Positions 35,921-44,303 are shown, counted from the first letter of the stretch. The stretch is 64,000 bases of DNA from Nocardioides sp. (GCF_004803405.1 NZ_SSXI01000229.1:16044-80043), one strand, 5' to 3'. A program made the numbers and translations. The notes: generated by a model from the sequence alone, not told the origin.

Positions 35921-36915
35921 GCCTCGAGGTCGCGGTCGCGGCCGCGCTGTTCGTCGGCGTTGTCGCGTACGCCGTGCTCGGGGGCGCCGACTTCGGATCC
36001 GGGTTCTACGACCTGACCGCAGGCGGGAGCCGCCGCGGTGCGGAGCTGCGGACGCTGGTCGACCACAGCATCGGGCCGGTCTGGGAGGCCAACCACGTGT
36101 GGCTGATCTACGTCCTGGTCATGTGGTGGACCGGCTTCCCGACGTCGTTCGCCGCGGCGATGACGACGCTGATCCTCCCGCTGCTGCTGGCGCTCCTGGG
36201 CATCGTGCTGCGCGGCGCGAGCTTCGCCTTCCGCAAGTACGCCGCGACGCTCGGACAGGCGCGGCTGTTCGGAGCGGTGTTCGCGCTGTCGTCGGTGCTG
36301 ACGCCGTTCTTCCTCGGCACCGTCGCCGGCGGCCTCGCGTCCGGCCGGGTGCCGGCCGACGGACACGGTGACCTCTGGTCGTCGTGGATCAACCCGACGT
36401 CGCTCTTCGGCGGGGTGATCGCGGTCGGCACCTGTGCCTTCCTCGCCGGCACCTTCCTGGCGGCGGACGCCGCCCGCAGCGCCAGCACCCGGCTGGCGGA
36501 GCAGCTGCGGGGCAGGACGCTGGCCGTCGGCGCCCTGACGGGTGCGGCGGTCTTCGCCGCGCTGGTGCCGATCCAGCGGGACGCACCGACGCTGGCCGAC
36601 GGCCTCGAGGGACGCGCCGCGCCGCTCGTCGTGGTGTCGGCGCTGGCCGGCGTGGCGACCCTCGTGCTCCTGTGGCGGCGCCGGTTCGCACCGGCTCGCC
36701 TCACGGCGGTGGTCGCCGTCGCAGCCGTGGTGTCCGGCTGGGGCGTCGGCCAGTACCCGTGGCTGCTGGTGGACGAGGTGACGATCGAGGACGCGGCCGG
36801 AGCGCCTGCCACCCTCCAGGGATTGCTGGTCGCGGTCGCTCTGGCGGCGGCCCTGGTCGGCCCGTCGCTCTACTACCTGTTCCGGCTCACCCAGTCGGAG
36901 GAGTGGACGCACTGA
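35917..36915 (+). CDS. cydB: cytochrome bd oxidase subunit II
   Basis: The 332-aa polytopic protein has about eight hydrophobic segments and the family starts YAVLGGADFGSGFYDL and IGPVWEANHVWLIYVLVMWWTGFP, the quasi-symmetric partner motif of CydA. It forms the bd oxidase heterodimer in the cytoplasmic membrane. ATG at 35917 overlaps the cydA stop (ATGA), giving 1:1 coupling. It is convergent with the AAA ATPase gene at 36944; the 28-bp gap holds a GGCCGG/CCGGCC hairpin. Length is typical for the family (330-340). It is expressed with cydA under the Rex-controlled promoter. Confidence 0.93.
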   Translation: MSLEVAVAAALFVGVVAYAVLGGADFGSGFYDLTAGGSRRGAELRTLVDHSIGPVWEANHVWLIYVLVMWWTGFPTSFAAAMTTLILPLLLALLGIVLRGASFAFRKYAATLGQARLFGAVFALSSVLTPFFLGTVAGGLASGRVPADGHGDLWSSWINPTSLFGGVIAVGTCAFLAGTFLAADAARSASTRLAEQLRGRTLAVGALTGAAVFAALVPIQRDAPTLADGLEGRAAPLVVVSALAGVATLVLLWRRRFAPARLTAVVAVAAVVSGWGVGQYPWLLVDEVTIEDAAGAPATLQGLLVAVALAAALVGPSLYYLFRLTQSEEWTH

Positions 36916-36917
36916 CC

Positions 36918-36934
36918 GGCCGGACGACCCGGCC
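36918..36934. terminator. short GC hairpin between convergent cydB and AAA ATPase genes
   Basis: GGCCGG (36918-36923), 5-nt loop, CCGGCC (36929-36934) sits just past the cydB stop and just past the ATPase stop. It is symmetric, so it could serve both directions. There is only a weak TGTCT after it on the plus strand, so it is a candidate terminator rather than a strong one. Confidence 0.35.
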
Positions 36935-36943
36935 TGTCTGGGC

Positions 36944-38125
36944 TCAGTCGGTCATGTCCCGGACGAACTGCCCGAAGCCAGGGATGCTGAAGGTCAGGTA
37001 GCCGCGCTGGGGCGCCTCGACCAGGCCCTTGTCGAGCAGGTTGCGGCGGTCCACGCTCAGCGCGCGTGTCGACACGCCGAGGGCGTCGGCGATCTCGGAC
37101 CGCTTGACCACGTCGTTGCCGCTGGTGGCCATCGCCTGCAGGAAGGAGCGCTCGGCGGCGGTGGCGTTCTCCCAGCGGGCCCGGAAGAGGGCGTTGACGC
37201 CCGACTCCACGTCGGGGGTGCCGCGACGGACGTCGGCGGCGTCGAGAAGGGCGCCCTTCGCGGGCTGGGCGGCGAACCAGGTGGCCTCGCCGACCAGGTG
37301 GAGGAAGTGCGGGTAGCCGCGCGCGGCGCCCACGGCGAGGTCGAGTGCGGCCGCGCTCCATCGCACGCCGAGCTCGGCCGCCGGCTTGACCAGCAGCTCC
37401 CGCGAGGTCGCCTCGTCGAGCACGGTCAGCGACCGCTCCGTCGTGCGCTCGCCGAACGTGGCGGCGTGGGTCAGGTGGCTGACGGCCGATGGCAGCCCGG
37501 CGCCGATGATGGCCAGCGGGAAACGCTCGCGCTGGCCGGTCATGTTCTGCGCGGCGTTGAGGAGCACGGCCGCGTCCGGAAGGTGGGCGGCGTGGATCTC
37601 GTCGATCAGGACGAGCAGGCCGACACCACCGAACTCGCGGGCCAGGGTCGAGGTGGTGAGGAAGAAGTCCTCGAGCGGCCCGACGAGCGCGGCCGGCACG
37701 GCCGGTCGCCGTCCGGGCGACACCTTCGCCGACAGCTTCGCCACGCCGACGCCGACCTCCACGCCGAGCTCGTCGATCCGGGCGCCCCGCGGCTCGTCCA
37801 GCGCGCCGACCCCGACCAGCTCGCGTCGTACCGAGTGCAGGACGTCGCCGAGGAACGGCTGGTCCTTCACGCACGACGACCACGCCGTCACGAAGCCCCC
37901 GGCGGCCGCATCGGCCTGCACCGCGCGCAGCAGCGAGGTCTTCCCGACGCCGCGCGGCCCGGCGAGCACGGTCAACGGGCCCATCATCTCGCCGTAGGCG
38001 ATCACCCGGGCGAGCCGATCGCGGAGACGCTCCATCTCGGTCTCGCGGCCGACGAAGACGCGCGGCGGCGCCTCGCCCGGCGTGTAGGGATTCGGCAGCA
38101 TGGGGGACCCCTTGATCGATGACAC
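36944..38125 (-). CDS. AAA ATPase with C-terminal winged helix (ORC/ExeA-like)
   Basis: The 393-aa P-loop protein has PNPYTPGEAPPRVFVGRE at the start, Walker A GPRGVGKT (56-63), Walker B LVLIDEIH (171-178), sensor-like IIGAGLPS and a C-terminal winged-helix segment (KRSEIADALGVSTRALSVDRR) that should bind DNA. This layout is shared with AAA_16/ORC-type ATPases found scattered in actinobacteria, mostly of unknown role. It stands alone, convergent with cydB and divergent from an SDR gene. A palindrome with 8-bp arms (38129-38152) overlaps its promoter, so it may repress itself through its winged helix. That is speculation; an initiator, STAND-like sensor or defence role is also possible. Confidence 0.75.
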   Translation of the reverse strand: MSSIKGSPMLPNPYTPGEAPPRVFVGRETEMERLRDRLARVIAYGEMMGPLTVLAGPRGVGKTSLLRAVQADAAAGGFVTAWSSCVKDQPFLGDVLHSVRRELVGVGALDEPRGARIDELGVEVGVGVAKLSAKVSPGRRPAVPAALVGPLEDFFLTTSTLAREFGGVGLLVLIDEIHAAHLPDAAVLLNAAQNMTGQRERFPLAIIGAGLPSAVSHLTHAATFGERTTERSLTVLDEATSRELLVKPAAELGVRWSAAALDLAVGAARGYPHFLHLVGEATWFAAQPAKGALLDAADVRRGTPDVESGVNALFRARWENATAAERSFLQAMATSGNDVVKRSEIADALGVSTRALSVDRRNLLDKGLVEAPQRGYLTFSIPGFGQFVRDMTD

Positions 38126-38128
38126 TTC

Positions 38129-38152
38129 TTTATACTTAGCAAGGAGTATAAA
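38129..38152. promoter_or_regulatory. AT-rich 8+8 palindrome at the AAA ATPase promoter
   Basis: TTTATACT (38129-38136), 8-nt spacer, AGTATAAA (38145-38152), exact arms. On the minus strand the TATACT at 38150-38145 can serve as -10 for the ATPase, so a protein bound here would block it. AT-rich symmetric sequence stands out against the GC-rich surroundings. The SDR on the plus strand has its own TACGGT box at 38184-38189. Confidence 0.55.
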
Positions 38153-38196
38153 GATCGGTCAGACACTACGGGCGTCGTATCTGTACGGTCCCGAGC

Positions 38197-38934
38197 ATGA
38201 GCAACGGTCTGGTCGTGATCACCGGCGGGAGCAGGGGCATCGGAGCGGCCACGGCGCGTCGAGCGGCGGCTGGGGGATGGGACGTGCTGCTGACCTACCG
38301 GACGAACGCGGCCGAGGCCGCGCGGGTAGCGGCCGAGTGTCGCGAGGCCGGGCGATGGGCGGAGGCCAGGCCGCTCGACGTCGCGGTCGAGGCTGAGGTC
38401 GTGCGGCTCTTCGGCTCGCTCCCCGCCGAGGCCGGTGCGTTGCGCGGACTCGTCAACAACGCGGGCGTGGTCGCCCCGGCGGCCACGGTCGCGGAGATGG
38501 ATGCCCGCCGGATCCGACGCCTGCTGGACGTCAACGTGCTGGGCGCGTTCCTCTGCGCGCGGGAGGCGGTGCGGCTGATGTCGACGGCGGGCGGCGGCGG
38601 GGGCGGTGCGATCGTGAACGTCTCATCCCGCGCGGCGGTGCTGGGCTCGGCTGGGGAGTACGTCGACTACGCGGCCTCGAAGGCAGCGGTGGATGCGCTC
38701 ACCCTGGGTCTCGCCCGCGAGGTCGCGGGGGAGGGGATCCGCGTCAACGCGGTGCGACCGGGCCTGATCGACACCGAGATCCACGAGCCTGGCCGGCTCG
38801 ACCGGCTAGCTCCGACGACGCCGATGGGGCGTTCGGGAACGGCTGACGAGGTCGCCGAGGCGGTGTGCTGGCTGCTGTCCGAGGCGGCGTCGTACACCAC
38901 CGGCTCGTTCCTGGACGTGAGCGGCGGGCGCTGA
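38197..38934 (+). CDS. short-chain dehydrogenase, FabG-like
   Basis: The 245-aa classical SDR has TGGSRGIG at 9-16, VNNAGVVAPAA, the catalytic serine strand NVSSRAAVLGS and YAASK (VDYAASKAAVDAL), and the C-terminal FLDVSGGR. It is of the 3-oxoacyl-ACP reductase/glucose dehydrogenase-like type; the likely cofactor is NADP(H), given the Arg after the second strand (TYRTNAAEA). ATG at 38197 lies 7 nt after TACGGT and is leaderless. A Gly run (AGGGGGGAI) in the middle is an odd low-complexity insertion before the catalytic serine. It is monocistronic and divergent from the AAA ATPase. The substrate is not identifiable. Confidence 0.84.
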   Translation: MSNGLVVITGGSRGIGAATARRAAAGGWDVLLTYRTNAAEAARVAAECREAGRWAEARPLDVAVEAEVVRLFGSLPAEAGALRGLVNNAGVVAPAATVAEMDARRIRRLLDVNVLGAFLCAREAVRLMSTAGGGGGGAIVNVSSRAAVLGSAGEYVDYAASKAAVDALTLGLAREVAGEGIRVNAVRPGLIDTEIHEPGRLDRLAPTTPMGRSGTADEVAEAVCWLLSEAASYTTGSFLDVSGGR

Positions 38935-38980
38935 AGGGCGGGCCGGTCGCGCGCTGCCGCGACAGGGGATACCGTGGCGC

Positions 38981-38995
38981 GCAACCAAACGTTGC
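38981..38995. promoter_or_regulatory. inverted repeat upstream of SRPBCC-ArsR pair
   Basis: GCAAC (38981-38985), CAAAC, GTTGC (38991-38995), 11 bp before the ATG at 39007 and just ahead of its Shine-Dalgarno (AGGAGG). It lies downstream of a possible GATACC -10 box at 38968-38973. The position suits an ArsR-type operator controlled by the regulator encoded two cistrons along. Confidence 0.45.
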
Positions 38996-39006
38996 AGGAG
39001 GTTGGC

Positions 39007-39468
39007 ATGGAGTTCGGGGCCATCGAGCGGGAGATCTACGTCGACGCGGCGCCGGAGGTCGTCTTCGAGGTGGTGAGCAGGCCCGAGCACGTCCGGGAGT
39101 GGTGGCCGGATGACGCGCGGTACGACCTGACGCCCGGGTCGCCGGGGGAGATCGTCTTCGGTGACCCCGACGCCGACGGCGTCGCCGTCGCCTTCACCGT
39201 GGTCGCCGCGCGCCCACCCCGGCTGTTCTCGTTCCGCTGGACCCATCCGGTGGGCGCGACCGCAGCCGCGGGGAACTCCCTCCTGGTGACCTTCGACCTG
39301 ATCCCGTCCGGTGACGGGACCCTGCTCAAGATGACCGAGACCGGGTTCCGCGAGATGGGCTGGGAGGTCGCGGTCCTCGAGCAGCAGTACCGCGAGCACT
39401 CCGTCGGCTGGGACCACTACCTGCCGCGGATCGCGCCCTACCTCGCCTCACTGGAGGTCCCGCGGTGA
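39007..39468 (+). CDS. SRPBCC/AHSA1 domain protein
   Basis: The 153-aa START-like protein (EREIYVDAAPEVVFEVVSRP, then PRLFSFRWTHPVG and LVTFDLIPSGDGTLLKMTETG) is of the activator-of-Hsp90 homologue 1 type. The fold forms a hydrophobic cavity; small-molecule binding is likely but the ligand is unknown. ATG at 39007 is chosen because CAGGAGGT lies 6-7 nt upstream; an in-frame GTG at 38974 would add 11 poor residues. The stop overlaps the ArsR gene by 4 bp (GTGA). A fused version of the same two modules, in reverse order, occurs at 46727-47530, so the genome uses this pairing at least twice. Confidence 0.83.
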   Translation: MEFGAIEREIYVDAAPEVVFEVVSRPEHVREWWPDDARYDLTPGSPGEIVFGDPDADGVAVAFTVVAARPPRLFSFRWTHPVGATAAAGNSLLVTFDLIPSGDGTLLKMTETGFREMGWEVAVLEQQYREHSVGWDHYLPRIAPYLASLEVPR

Positions 39469-39809
39469 GCGCCTCGCTGGTGGAGGACGTCGACGACGAG
39501 CTCTGGTCCGCAATCGGGGAGCCGACCCGGAGGCGGCTGCTCGACCTGCTGCTCGACTCGGGGCCGGCCACGGCCACCTCCCTCAGCGAGCAGCTGCCGG
39601 TGACGCGCCAGGCGGTCGCCAAGCACCTCGCCGTCCTCGATCGGGTCGGCCTGGTCACGGCGACGCCGTCGGGCCGCGAGCGGCACTACCGCGTCGACCG
39701 GGCCCAGCTCGAGCGCGCCGCGGCGCAGCTCAACTCCGTCGGTAACACCTGGGACGCGCGACTGCGCCGGATCAAGCGGATCGCGGAGGCCATCGACAAG
39801 GTCAAGTGA
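39465..39809 (+). CDS. ArsR-family winged-helix repressor
   Basis: The 114-aa regulator has GEPTRRRLLDLLLDSGPATATSL as helices 1-2, recognition helix TRQAVAKHLAVLDRVGLV and wing SGRERHYRVD. There are no Cys/His metal-site residues, so it does not look like a metal sensor. It is translated with the SRPBCC gene through a GTGA overlap. ArsR-SRPBCC pairs are common in actinobacteria, and the repressor normally controls its own operon; the inverted repeat at 38981-38995 is the likely site. What inactivates it is unknown; a ligand bound by the partner is one idea. Confidence 0.86.
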   Translation: MSASLVEDVDDELWSAIGEPTRRRLLDLLLDSGPATATSLSEQLPVTRQAVAKHLAVLDRVGLVTATPSGRERHYRVDRAQLERAAAQLNSVGNTWDARLRRIKRIAEAIDKVK

Positions 39810-39819
39810 CGCCGTCGGC

Positions 39820-40803
39820 TCAGCCCAGGACGGAGATGATCACCTTCGCCCGGGCGTGCTCCTGCTCGAGATAGCTGATCGCCGCCGGCGTGTCGACCAA
39901 CGGGAAGGTGCGGTCGATCGCGGGGGAGAGGTAGCCGGATTCGACCAGGTCGCGAAGCGCCGCCAGGTGGGACGCACTGGGCGCAGTCTCGAGCACCACG
40001 ACCCGGTCGTGGATGAACGGCGCCACCAGCTTCGCCTTGACGATCAGCGCCATCGGCCCGGCCAGGCTGCCGCCCTGGAACACCCCGCCTCCGGAGAGCA
40101 CCACGACGCCCCCGGGCGCCAGCACCCGGCGGAGCGATCGCAGGGAGTGGTTGCCGACCAGGTCCAGCACCACGTCGTACGACGCACCGGTGCGGGTGGC
40201 ATCCGTGCGGGTGTAGTCGATGACCTCGTCGGCGCCCAGGGCGGTGACCAGCTCGGCGTTGCGCGCGCTGCAGACCCCGGTGACGTGGGCGCCCAGCGCC
40301 TTCGCGATCTGTACCGCGAACGTGCCGACGCCGCCTGACGCGCCGTTCACCAGCACCCGCTGGCCAGGGGCGGTCTCGGCGGCGTCGCGCAGGCCCATGA
40401 GGGCGGTGGTCGCGGCCAGGGGCAAGGCGGCCGCCTGCTCGAACGTCAGCCCGGCCGGCATCCGGTCGACGCACCCTCGGCGGGCGACGGCGTACTCGGC
40501 GAACGCACCCTCGGACTCTCCCAGATCGCCGTACACCCGGTCGCCCACCGCGAGGTCGCCGATCTCTGTGCCGACGGCCTCCACGATGCCGGCGACATCG
40601 CGGCCGCGCGCCTGACCGCGGGGGCGGCTCATGGCGACGCGCGCGAGCCGCGGGTCGCCGCGCATCACGTGCCAGTCGTAGGCGTTGACCGAGGCGGCGT
40701 GCACCCGGATCAGCACCTGGTCGGCCGCAGGCTCGGGCGTCCGGAGGTCCTCGAGGCGGAGTTGCTCCGGCCCGCCGTAGCAGTGCTGCACGATTGCCTT
40801 CAT
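39820..40803 (-). CDS. NAD(P)-dependent quinone oxidoreductase-like MDR protein
   Basis: The 327-aa medium-chain dehydrogenase lacks the zinc ligands of alcohol dehydrogenases. It has an N-terminal GroES-like fold (MKAIVQHCYGGPEQLRLEDL, HAASVNAYDWHVMRGDP) and Rossmann cofactor motif NGASGGVG at 153-160, typical of QOR/zinc-free MDRs that reduce quinones or enones with NADPH. ATG at 40803 is 8 nt after TAGCGT; the longer frame to 41127 is rejected. It is convergent with the ArsR gene, with 10 bp between stops. The C-terminal DTPAAISYLEQEHARAKVIISV is standard. It may help in detoxification. Confidence 0.86.
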   Translation of the reverse strand: MKAIVQHCYGGPEQLRLEDLRTPEPAADQVLIRVHAASVNAYDWHVMRGDPRLARVAMSRPRGQARGRDVAGIVEAVGTEIGDLAVGDRVYGDLGESEGAFAEYAVARRGCVDRMPAGLTFEQAAALPLAATTALMGLRDAAETAPGQRVLVNGASGGVGTFAVQIAKALGAHVTGVCSARNAELVTALGADEVIDYTRTDATRTGASYDVVLDLVGNHSLRSLRRVLAPGGVVVLSGGGVFQGGSLAGPMALIVKAKLVAPFIHDRVVVLETAPSASHLAALRDLVESGYLSPAIDRTFPLVDTPAAISYLEQEHARAKVIISVLG

Positions 40804-40891
40804 GCGCAGTGACGCTAGGTGTGGGCGCGCACCGGGCGCATCGGGGAAAGCCCTGAGGGTTCCCCCGGGCGTGCACGGCTGCGGCAGCCGG

Positions 40892-41413
40892 TCAGCCGGG
40901 GTCAGCACGCCAGGTCTGCCGGGGCGCGTAGCCCGACCGGCGGAGCCAGTGCTCGGTGTAGAGGATCCTCGTCGGGGTGACGATGGTGATCGGATCGGTC
41001 GGCGGGGCGTCGAGGGGGCGTCCCCGCTCGACATGGTCCGACTGCCACCGGAACGCCTCCCAGTAGCGGTCGGCCACGGGGTCGTTCCGTTCGAGGGTCC
41101 GAGCCGTCCCGAACAGCTGGGCTCCACGGCTGCTCGCCTGGCCGACGAGCGGTGCGAAGACCGCTGCAGAGATGCGGGGGTCCCGCACCAGGTTGCGGGA
41201 CTTCCTCGACTCGTTCCAGCTGCTGTAGAAGATCTCGAGACCGAGGCTGAAATACCGCACGGGCGTCGCGGAGGGCGAGCCGTCGGCGTTGATGGTGGCG
41301 ACGACGGCCATGTTCTGCGTCGAGAGCAGGTTCAGGATCCGGTCCTCTAGCTCCTCGCGCGGCAGCTGTCGATCCGGAGCGGGGCCGACGAGCCATGGGT
41401 TGGTGAGCGGCAC
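40892..41413 (-). CDS. pyridoxamine-5'-phosphate-oxidase-like flavin/F420 protein
   Basis: The 173-aa split-barrel protein has NMAVVATINADGSPSATPVRYF followed by FYSSWNESRKSRNLVRDPRISA, the pattern of PNPOx-fold FMN or F420-binding proteins (here a possible FDOR). The C-terminal QSDHVERGRP with TILTPTRILYTEHW agrees with actinobacterial F420-related members. GTG at 41413 is chosen because AGGAGA lies about 6 nt upstream; a 67-residue N-terminal extension in the same frame has low-quality composition. The cofactor is inferred. The reaction is probably reduction of a small molecule in the cytoplasm. Confidence 0.76.
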   Translation of the reverse strand: MPLTNPWLVGPAPDRQLPREELEDRILNLLSTQNMAVVATINADGSPSATPVRYFSLGLEIFYSSWNESRKSRNLVRDPRISAAVFAPLVGQASSRGAQLFGTARTLERNDPVADRYWEAFRWQSDHVERGRPLDAPPTDPITIVTPTRILYTEHWLRRSGYAPRQTWRADPG

Positions 41414-41546
41414 CGGGATCTCCTGTCGACGATCTGGGCGAACTGCCCGTCTGCGCACGAGCGATGATCCACCGTCGCCGGTTCGTGGACAAACGGCCGT
41501 AGCGCTTGCCGTCGGGCCGAGGACGGTCCGTGTGCGTCTGCAGGCG

Positions 41547-42170
41547 TCAGGCGCGCTCGACCGGCTGGCGCAGAATCGTTCGCAGCTTCGAAGGCTCGAC
41601 CTTCCGGGCGTCACTGAGATAGATCTCGTGGTGCCTGCCGGTCATCCGCAGTCCGGACGTGGGGATGAAGTCGTCGTGGAGGTCGGCGAGCACCTCGGCC
41701 TCGTCGTCGTAGGACCCGATGTGAAGGGTTTGCACGCACTGCCCTTCTCGGAGCGTGTCCAACCGGATCCTCTCCAGGCCGGGCGCCCGCTTCTTCGAGG
41801 CCGCTGCCTTGGTGACCGCGTCGTCGAACATAGCGCTCGTGATCCAGTCCGGGACCATGATCATCGCCGTCCAGCACCACTGGGACTTGTCCCGCGCTGA
41901 GGTGAATGCCGCCATGTCCGACGCCCACCACAGGGCCTCCAACGGCATCACGACGTAGTCCTTGCCGAAATCCTGCTTGCTCGCGAACTTGAGCTTGTAG
42001 GCGACGGGGTAGAGCGAGGAGATGGCATCGGCGTACTCCGTCGAGACGTTCGGATCGCCGCGGCCGTCGATCATCAGGTACTGCAGCGGAGGTACGTCGA
42101 CGATCCGGAACTCGCGGTGGCGCGCGCGATACGAGTCGAGGGTCTTCTTGAAGTCCGTCTTCAATCTCAT
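41547..42170 (-). CDS. GyrI-like small-molecule-binding domain protein
   Basis: The 207-aa protein has the GyrI/SHS2 effector-binding fold: VDVPPLQYLMIDGRGDPN near residues 24-42, YPVAYKLKFASKQ, then EALWWASDM and MTGRHHEIYLSDARKVEPSK at the end. It is the stand-alone form without the AraC/MerR DNA-binding domain. Such proteins bind hydrophobic or aromatic small molecules and some confer drug sequestration or hydrolysis. Four tryptophans cluster at 80-110 (WWASD...WCW), suiting an aromatic pocket. It is monocistronic, with no recognised promoter. The ligand is unknown. Confidence 0.84.
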   Translation of the reverse strand: MRLKTDFKKTLDSYRARHREFRIVDVPPLQYLMIDGRGDPNVSTEYADAISSLYPVAYKLKFASKQDFGKDYVVMPLEALWWASDMAAFTSARDKSQWCWTAMIMVPDWITSAMFDDAVTKAAASKKRAPGLERIRLDTLREGQCVQTLHIGSYDDEAEVLADLHDDFIPTSGLRMTGRHHEIYLSDARKVEPSKLRTILRQPVERA

Positions 42171-42268
42171 CCGCCTGCTGGTCGTTCGATGGGCATCACT
42201 TCGTGGCTGTGGCTAGGGCCGTGAGGCCGCCCGCCATGCCGAGCATCGCCGAGCGCGCCACCGGTCGG

Positions 42269-43486
42269 CTACCCATCACGGCCGGGGACGGCATGCGCAT
42301 GATCGTCACCGCGACTGCTGGGAACCGTGGCCACCCGCTGCGGGGCGGTGGCGCGGGCCACGAGGGCGCCCGCCAGTCCGGCGATCGCCGCCACCACGAT
42401 CGCGCGGCGCACGCCGAGGCTGTCGGCCAGCAGCCCGACGAGCGGCGGCCCGCCGAGGAAGGCGGTGTAGCCGATCGAGCTCACCACCGCGACCCGTCCC
42501 GCCGAACGCCGTTCGTCGTCGGCGGCCGCGCTCATGCCGAGCGGGAAGCCGAGAGACGCCCCGACGCCCCACAGCGCGGCTGCCGCCAGAGCGCCAGGAA
42601 GGCCGGGGGACCAGACCACGCCGGCGACGCCGAGAGCCACCAGCACGCCGGTGATGCGCAGCGTGGCGACCCGCCCGAGCCGCTCGACGACGGCCCCGCC
42701 GAAGATTCGGCCGAGGGTCATGGCGGTCACGAACACCGCGAACCCAGCCGCAGCCAGGGACTCCCCGGCGTCGTACCCGTCGACGAGCGCCAGCGCCACC
42801 CAGTCGTTGGCAATGCCCTCACACAGGGCGAAGGCGAGGACGACGAGGCCGATCATCAGGGTGCGCGGCTCTCGCCAGGCGGTGAGCACGCTGGGGGAGC
42901 GCTCGGCGTCGGGGTCCTCGATCTCGACCGGGGTGAAGGACCGGACGGCCACGGGCACGGCAGCCAGCACCACCACGGCTGTGCCGACCAGCTGCGCCGG
43001 CAGGCCGATGTCGAAGTGCGCGCAGCCGGCCCCGAGGAGAGCGCCCATCACCGTGCCGGCGCTGAAGCCCGCGTGGAAGCGGGGCATGAGGGTGCGGTCC
43101 AGCTGCCGCTCGACGTCGGCGCCCTCGACATTCATTGCAACGTCCCAGGCGGACGTGCCCATCCCGTAGACGAGCATGCCGACCCCGACCACGGGGATGG
43201 CGGTGGCCGCGAGCCCGGCCGCCATCACACTAAGACCGCCCGCAGCCAGCAGGCACGTGAGCAGGATGGTGCGCGCCGGCCCGATGCGCGACACGACGGC
43301 GCCGGACAGGGGGAGCGCGACCACCGTGCCGGCGGACAGGCAGAGCAGCAGCAGGCCGACCTGGCCCGGGGTGAGGTCGAGGCCGTCCCTGATCGCCGGC
43401 ACCCGCGACACCCACGAGGCGAACGCGAGGCCGTTCAGGACGAAGACGGTGGCGACGGCAACCTTGGCGCGCTCAGTGGTGGACAC
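42269..43486 (-). CDS. major facilitator superfamily transporter
   Basis: The 405-aa protein has 12 predicted transmembrane helices. N-terminal VLNGLAFASWVSRVPAIRDGLDL is typical of the actinobacterial MFS/YbjJ-like sugar or drug exporters. The loop after TM2 (SRIGPAR) and its symmetric copy after TM8 (VERLGRVATLRI) are the A-like motifs. The central loop (EDPDAERSPSVLTAWREP) is cytoplasmic. GTG at 43486 lies 7 nt after TAGCCT, so it is leaderless. It is not linked to a regulator. The substrate cannot be deduced from the sequence. Confidence 0.85.
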   Translation of the reverse strand: MSTTERAKVAVATVFVLNGLAFASWVSRVPAIRDGLDLTPGQVGLLLLCLSAGTVVALPLSGAVVSRIGPARTILLTCLLAAGGLSVMAAGLAATAIPVVGVGMLVYGMGTSAWDVAMNVEGADVERQLDRTLMPRFHAGFSAGTVMGALLGAGCAHFDIGLPAQLVGTAVVVLAAVPVAVRSFTPVEIEDPDAERSPSVLTAWREPRTLMIGLVVLAFALCEGIANDWVALALVDGYDAGESLAAAGFAVFVTAMTLGRIFGGAVVERLGRVATLRITGVLVALGVAGVVWSPGLPGALAAAALWGVGASLGFPLGMSAAADDERRSAGRVAVVSSIGYTAFLGGPPLVGLLADSLGVRRAIVVAAIAGLAGALVARATAPQRVATVPSSRGDDHAHAVPGRDG

Positions 43487-43655
43487 GTGCTACAGGCTAC
43501 GGAGCGGCGCCGACACGCGACCACCGCATTTGAGCCCGTCGGATGACTCTTCCGGTTGTGTCCGACGCCGGCCGGGTGGTGAGCGAGCCTGCTCAGCCGA
43601 TGCTCCCTCAACGCGGCAGAAAATCGCGCTGGCGGACGGTGCTCACCCGCCGCGC

Positions 43656-44243
43656 TTACGCGCGGTCGGTGAACGCCCAGTCGACGCCATCCTCGCCCTG
43701 GTCGTCGAAGGCGGGGTCTCGTCGCAAGCCGATCTTTGTGGCGACCCTTTGACTGGCTAGGTTCGTGGGGCGAACGCGGGCGACCACGAGTTCGGCAGGG
43801 AGCGACTCCTGCGTCCAATGCAACAGGGCGGCGGCGGCTTCCGTGGCGTAGCCACGTCCCCAGGTCGAGGGATGAAAGCGGTACATGAGGTTGAGTACGC
43901 GGCCTCCGTGGATCGTCATCCACCGGACACCGCAGTTGCCAACCAGTCGACCAGTCTTCTCTTCGAAGACGCAACAGTTTCCGAACCCGTGTCGCTCCCA
44001 ATGTCCCAGCCAGTGCCTCACCAGCGTCTCGACGTCCTCGAGCTCCGTCACCAGATCTGACGGGTTGTGCTGGACGACCGACGGATTCGACAGGATTCCG
44101 AGGATCGCTACGGCATCAGCCTCAGCCGGTTGCTGCAGCGACAACCGTTCGGTCAGTAGGCGAACGGGCTGCCGGGGCACCTCGGCAATGTACTCGTGAC
44201 GCATCCACGCCAGCACTTCATGTACGTCCGCTTCTCGGGCCAT
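43656..44243 (-). CDS. GNAT N-acetyltransferase (RimJ/RimL-like)
   Basis: The 195-aa protein is of the GNAT superfamily and transfers an acetyl group from acetyl-CoA to an amine. Signature blocks: VRLLTERLSLQQPAEADAVA (start of fold), GRLVGNCGVRW, the acetyl-CoA loop HPSTWGRGYATEAAAALL (R-GRGYA) and RVRPTNLASQRVATKIGL. The N-terminal 27 residues precede the core and may be linker. Base composition here is visibly less GC-rich than the neighbours, hinting at transfer. The stop codon lies inside a CCGCGC/GCGCGG hairpin. A second GNAT gene follows upstream at 44373. The substrate is unknown. Confidence 0.84.
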   Translation of the reverse strand: MAREADVHEVLAWMRHEYIAEVPRQPVRLLTERLSLQQPAEADAVAILGILSNPSVVQHNPSDLVTELEDVETLVRHWLGHWERHGFGNCCVFEEKTGRLVGNCGVRWMTIHGGRVLNLMYRFHPSTWGRGYATEAAAALLHWTQESLPAELVVARVRPTNLASQRVATKIGLRRDPAFDDQGEDGVDWAFTDRA

Positions 44244-44303
44244 GAGAGCGCGGTGTGAGCGCTACGCAGGGGGCGACCAAGAGGCGAAACGCAGACCTCG
44301 GTC

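Noticed and set aside
38131..38136. TATACT as the plus-strand promoter of the FabG-like SDR
   Set aside because: A better TACGGT box lies 7 nt before the SDR start at 38197, and TATACT is part of the palindrome over the ATPase promoter.
43652..43667. CCGCGC-TTAC-GCGCGG hairpin at the end of the GNAT gene
   Set aside because: It contains the stop codon and has no U-run, so it looks like chance in a GC-rich region rather than a terminator.
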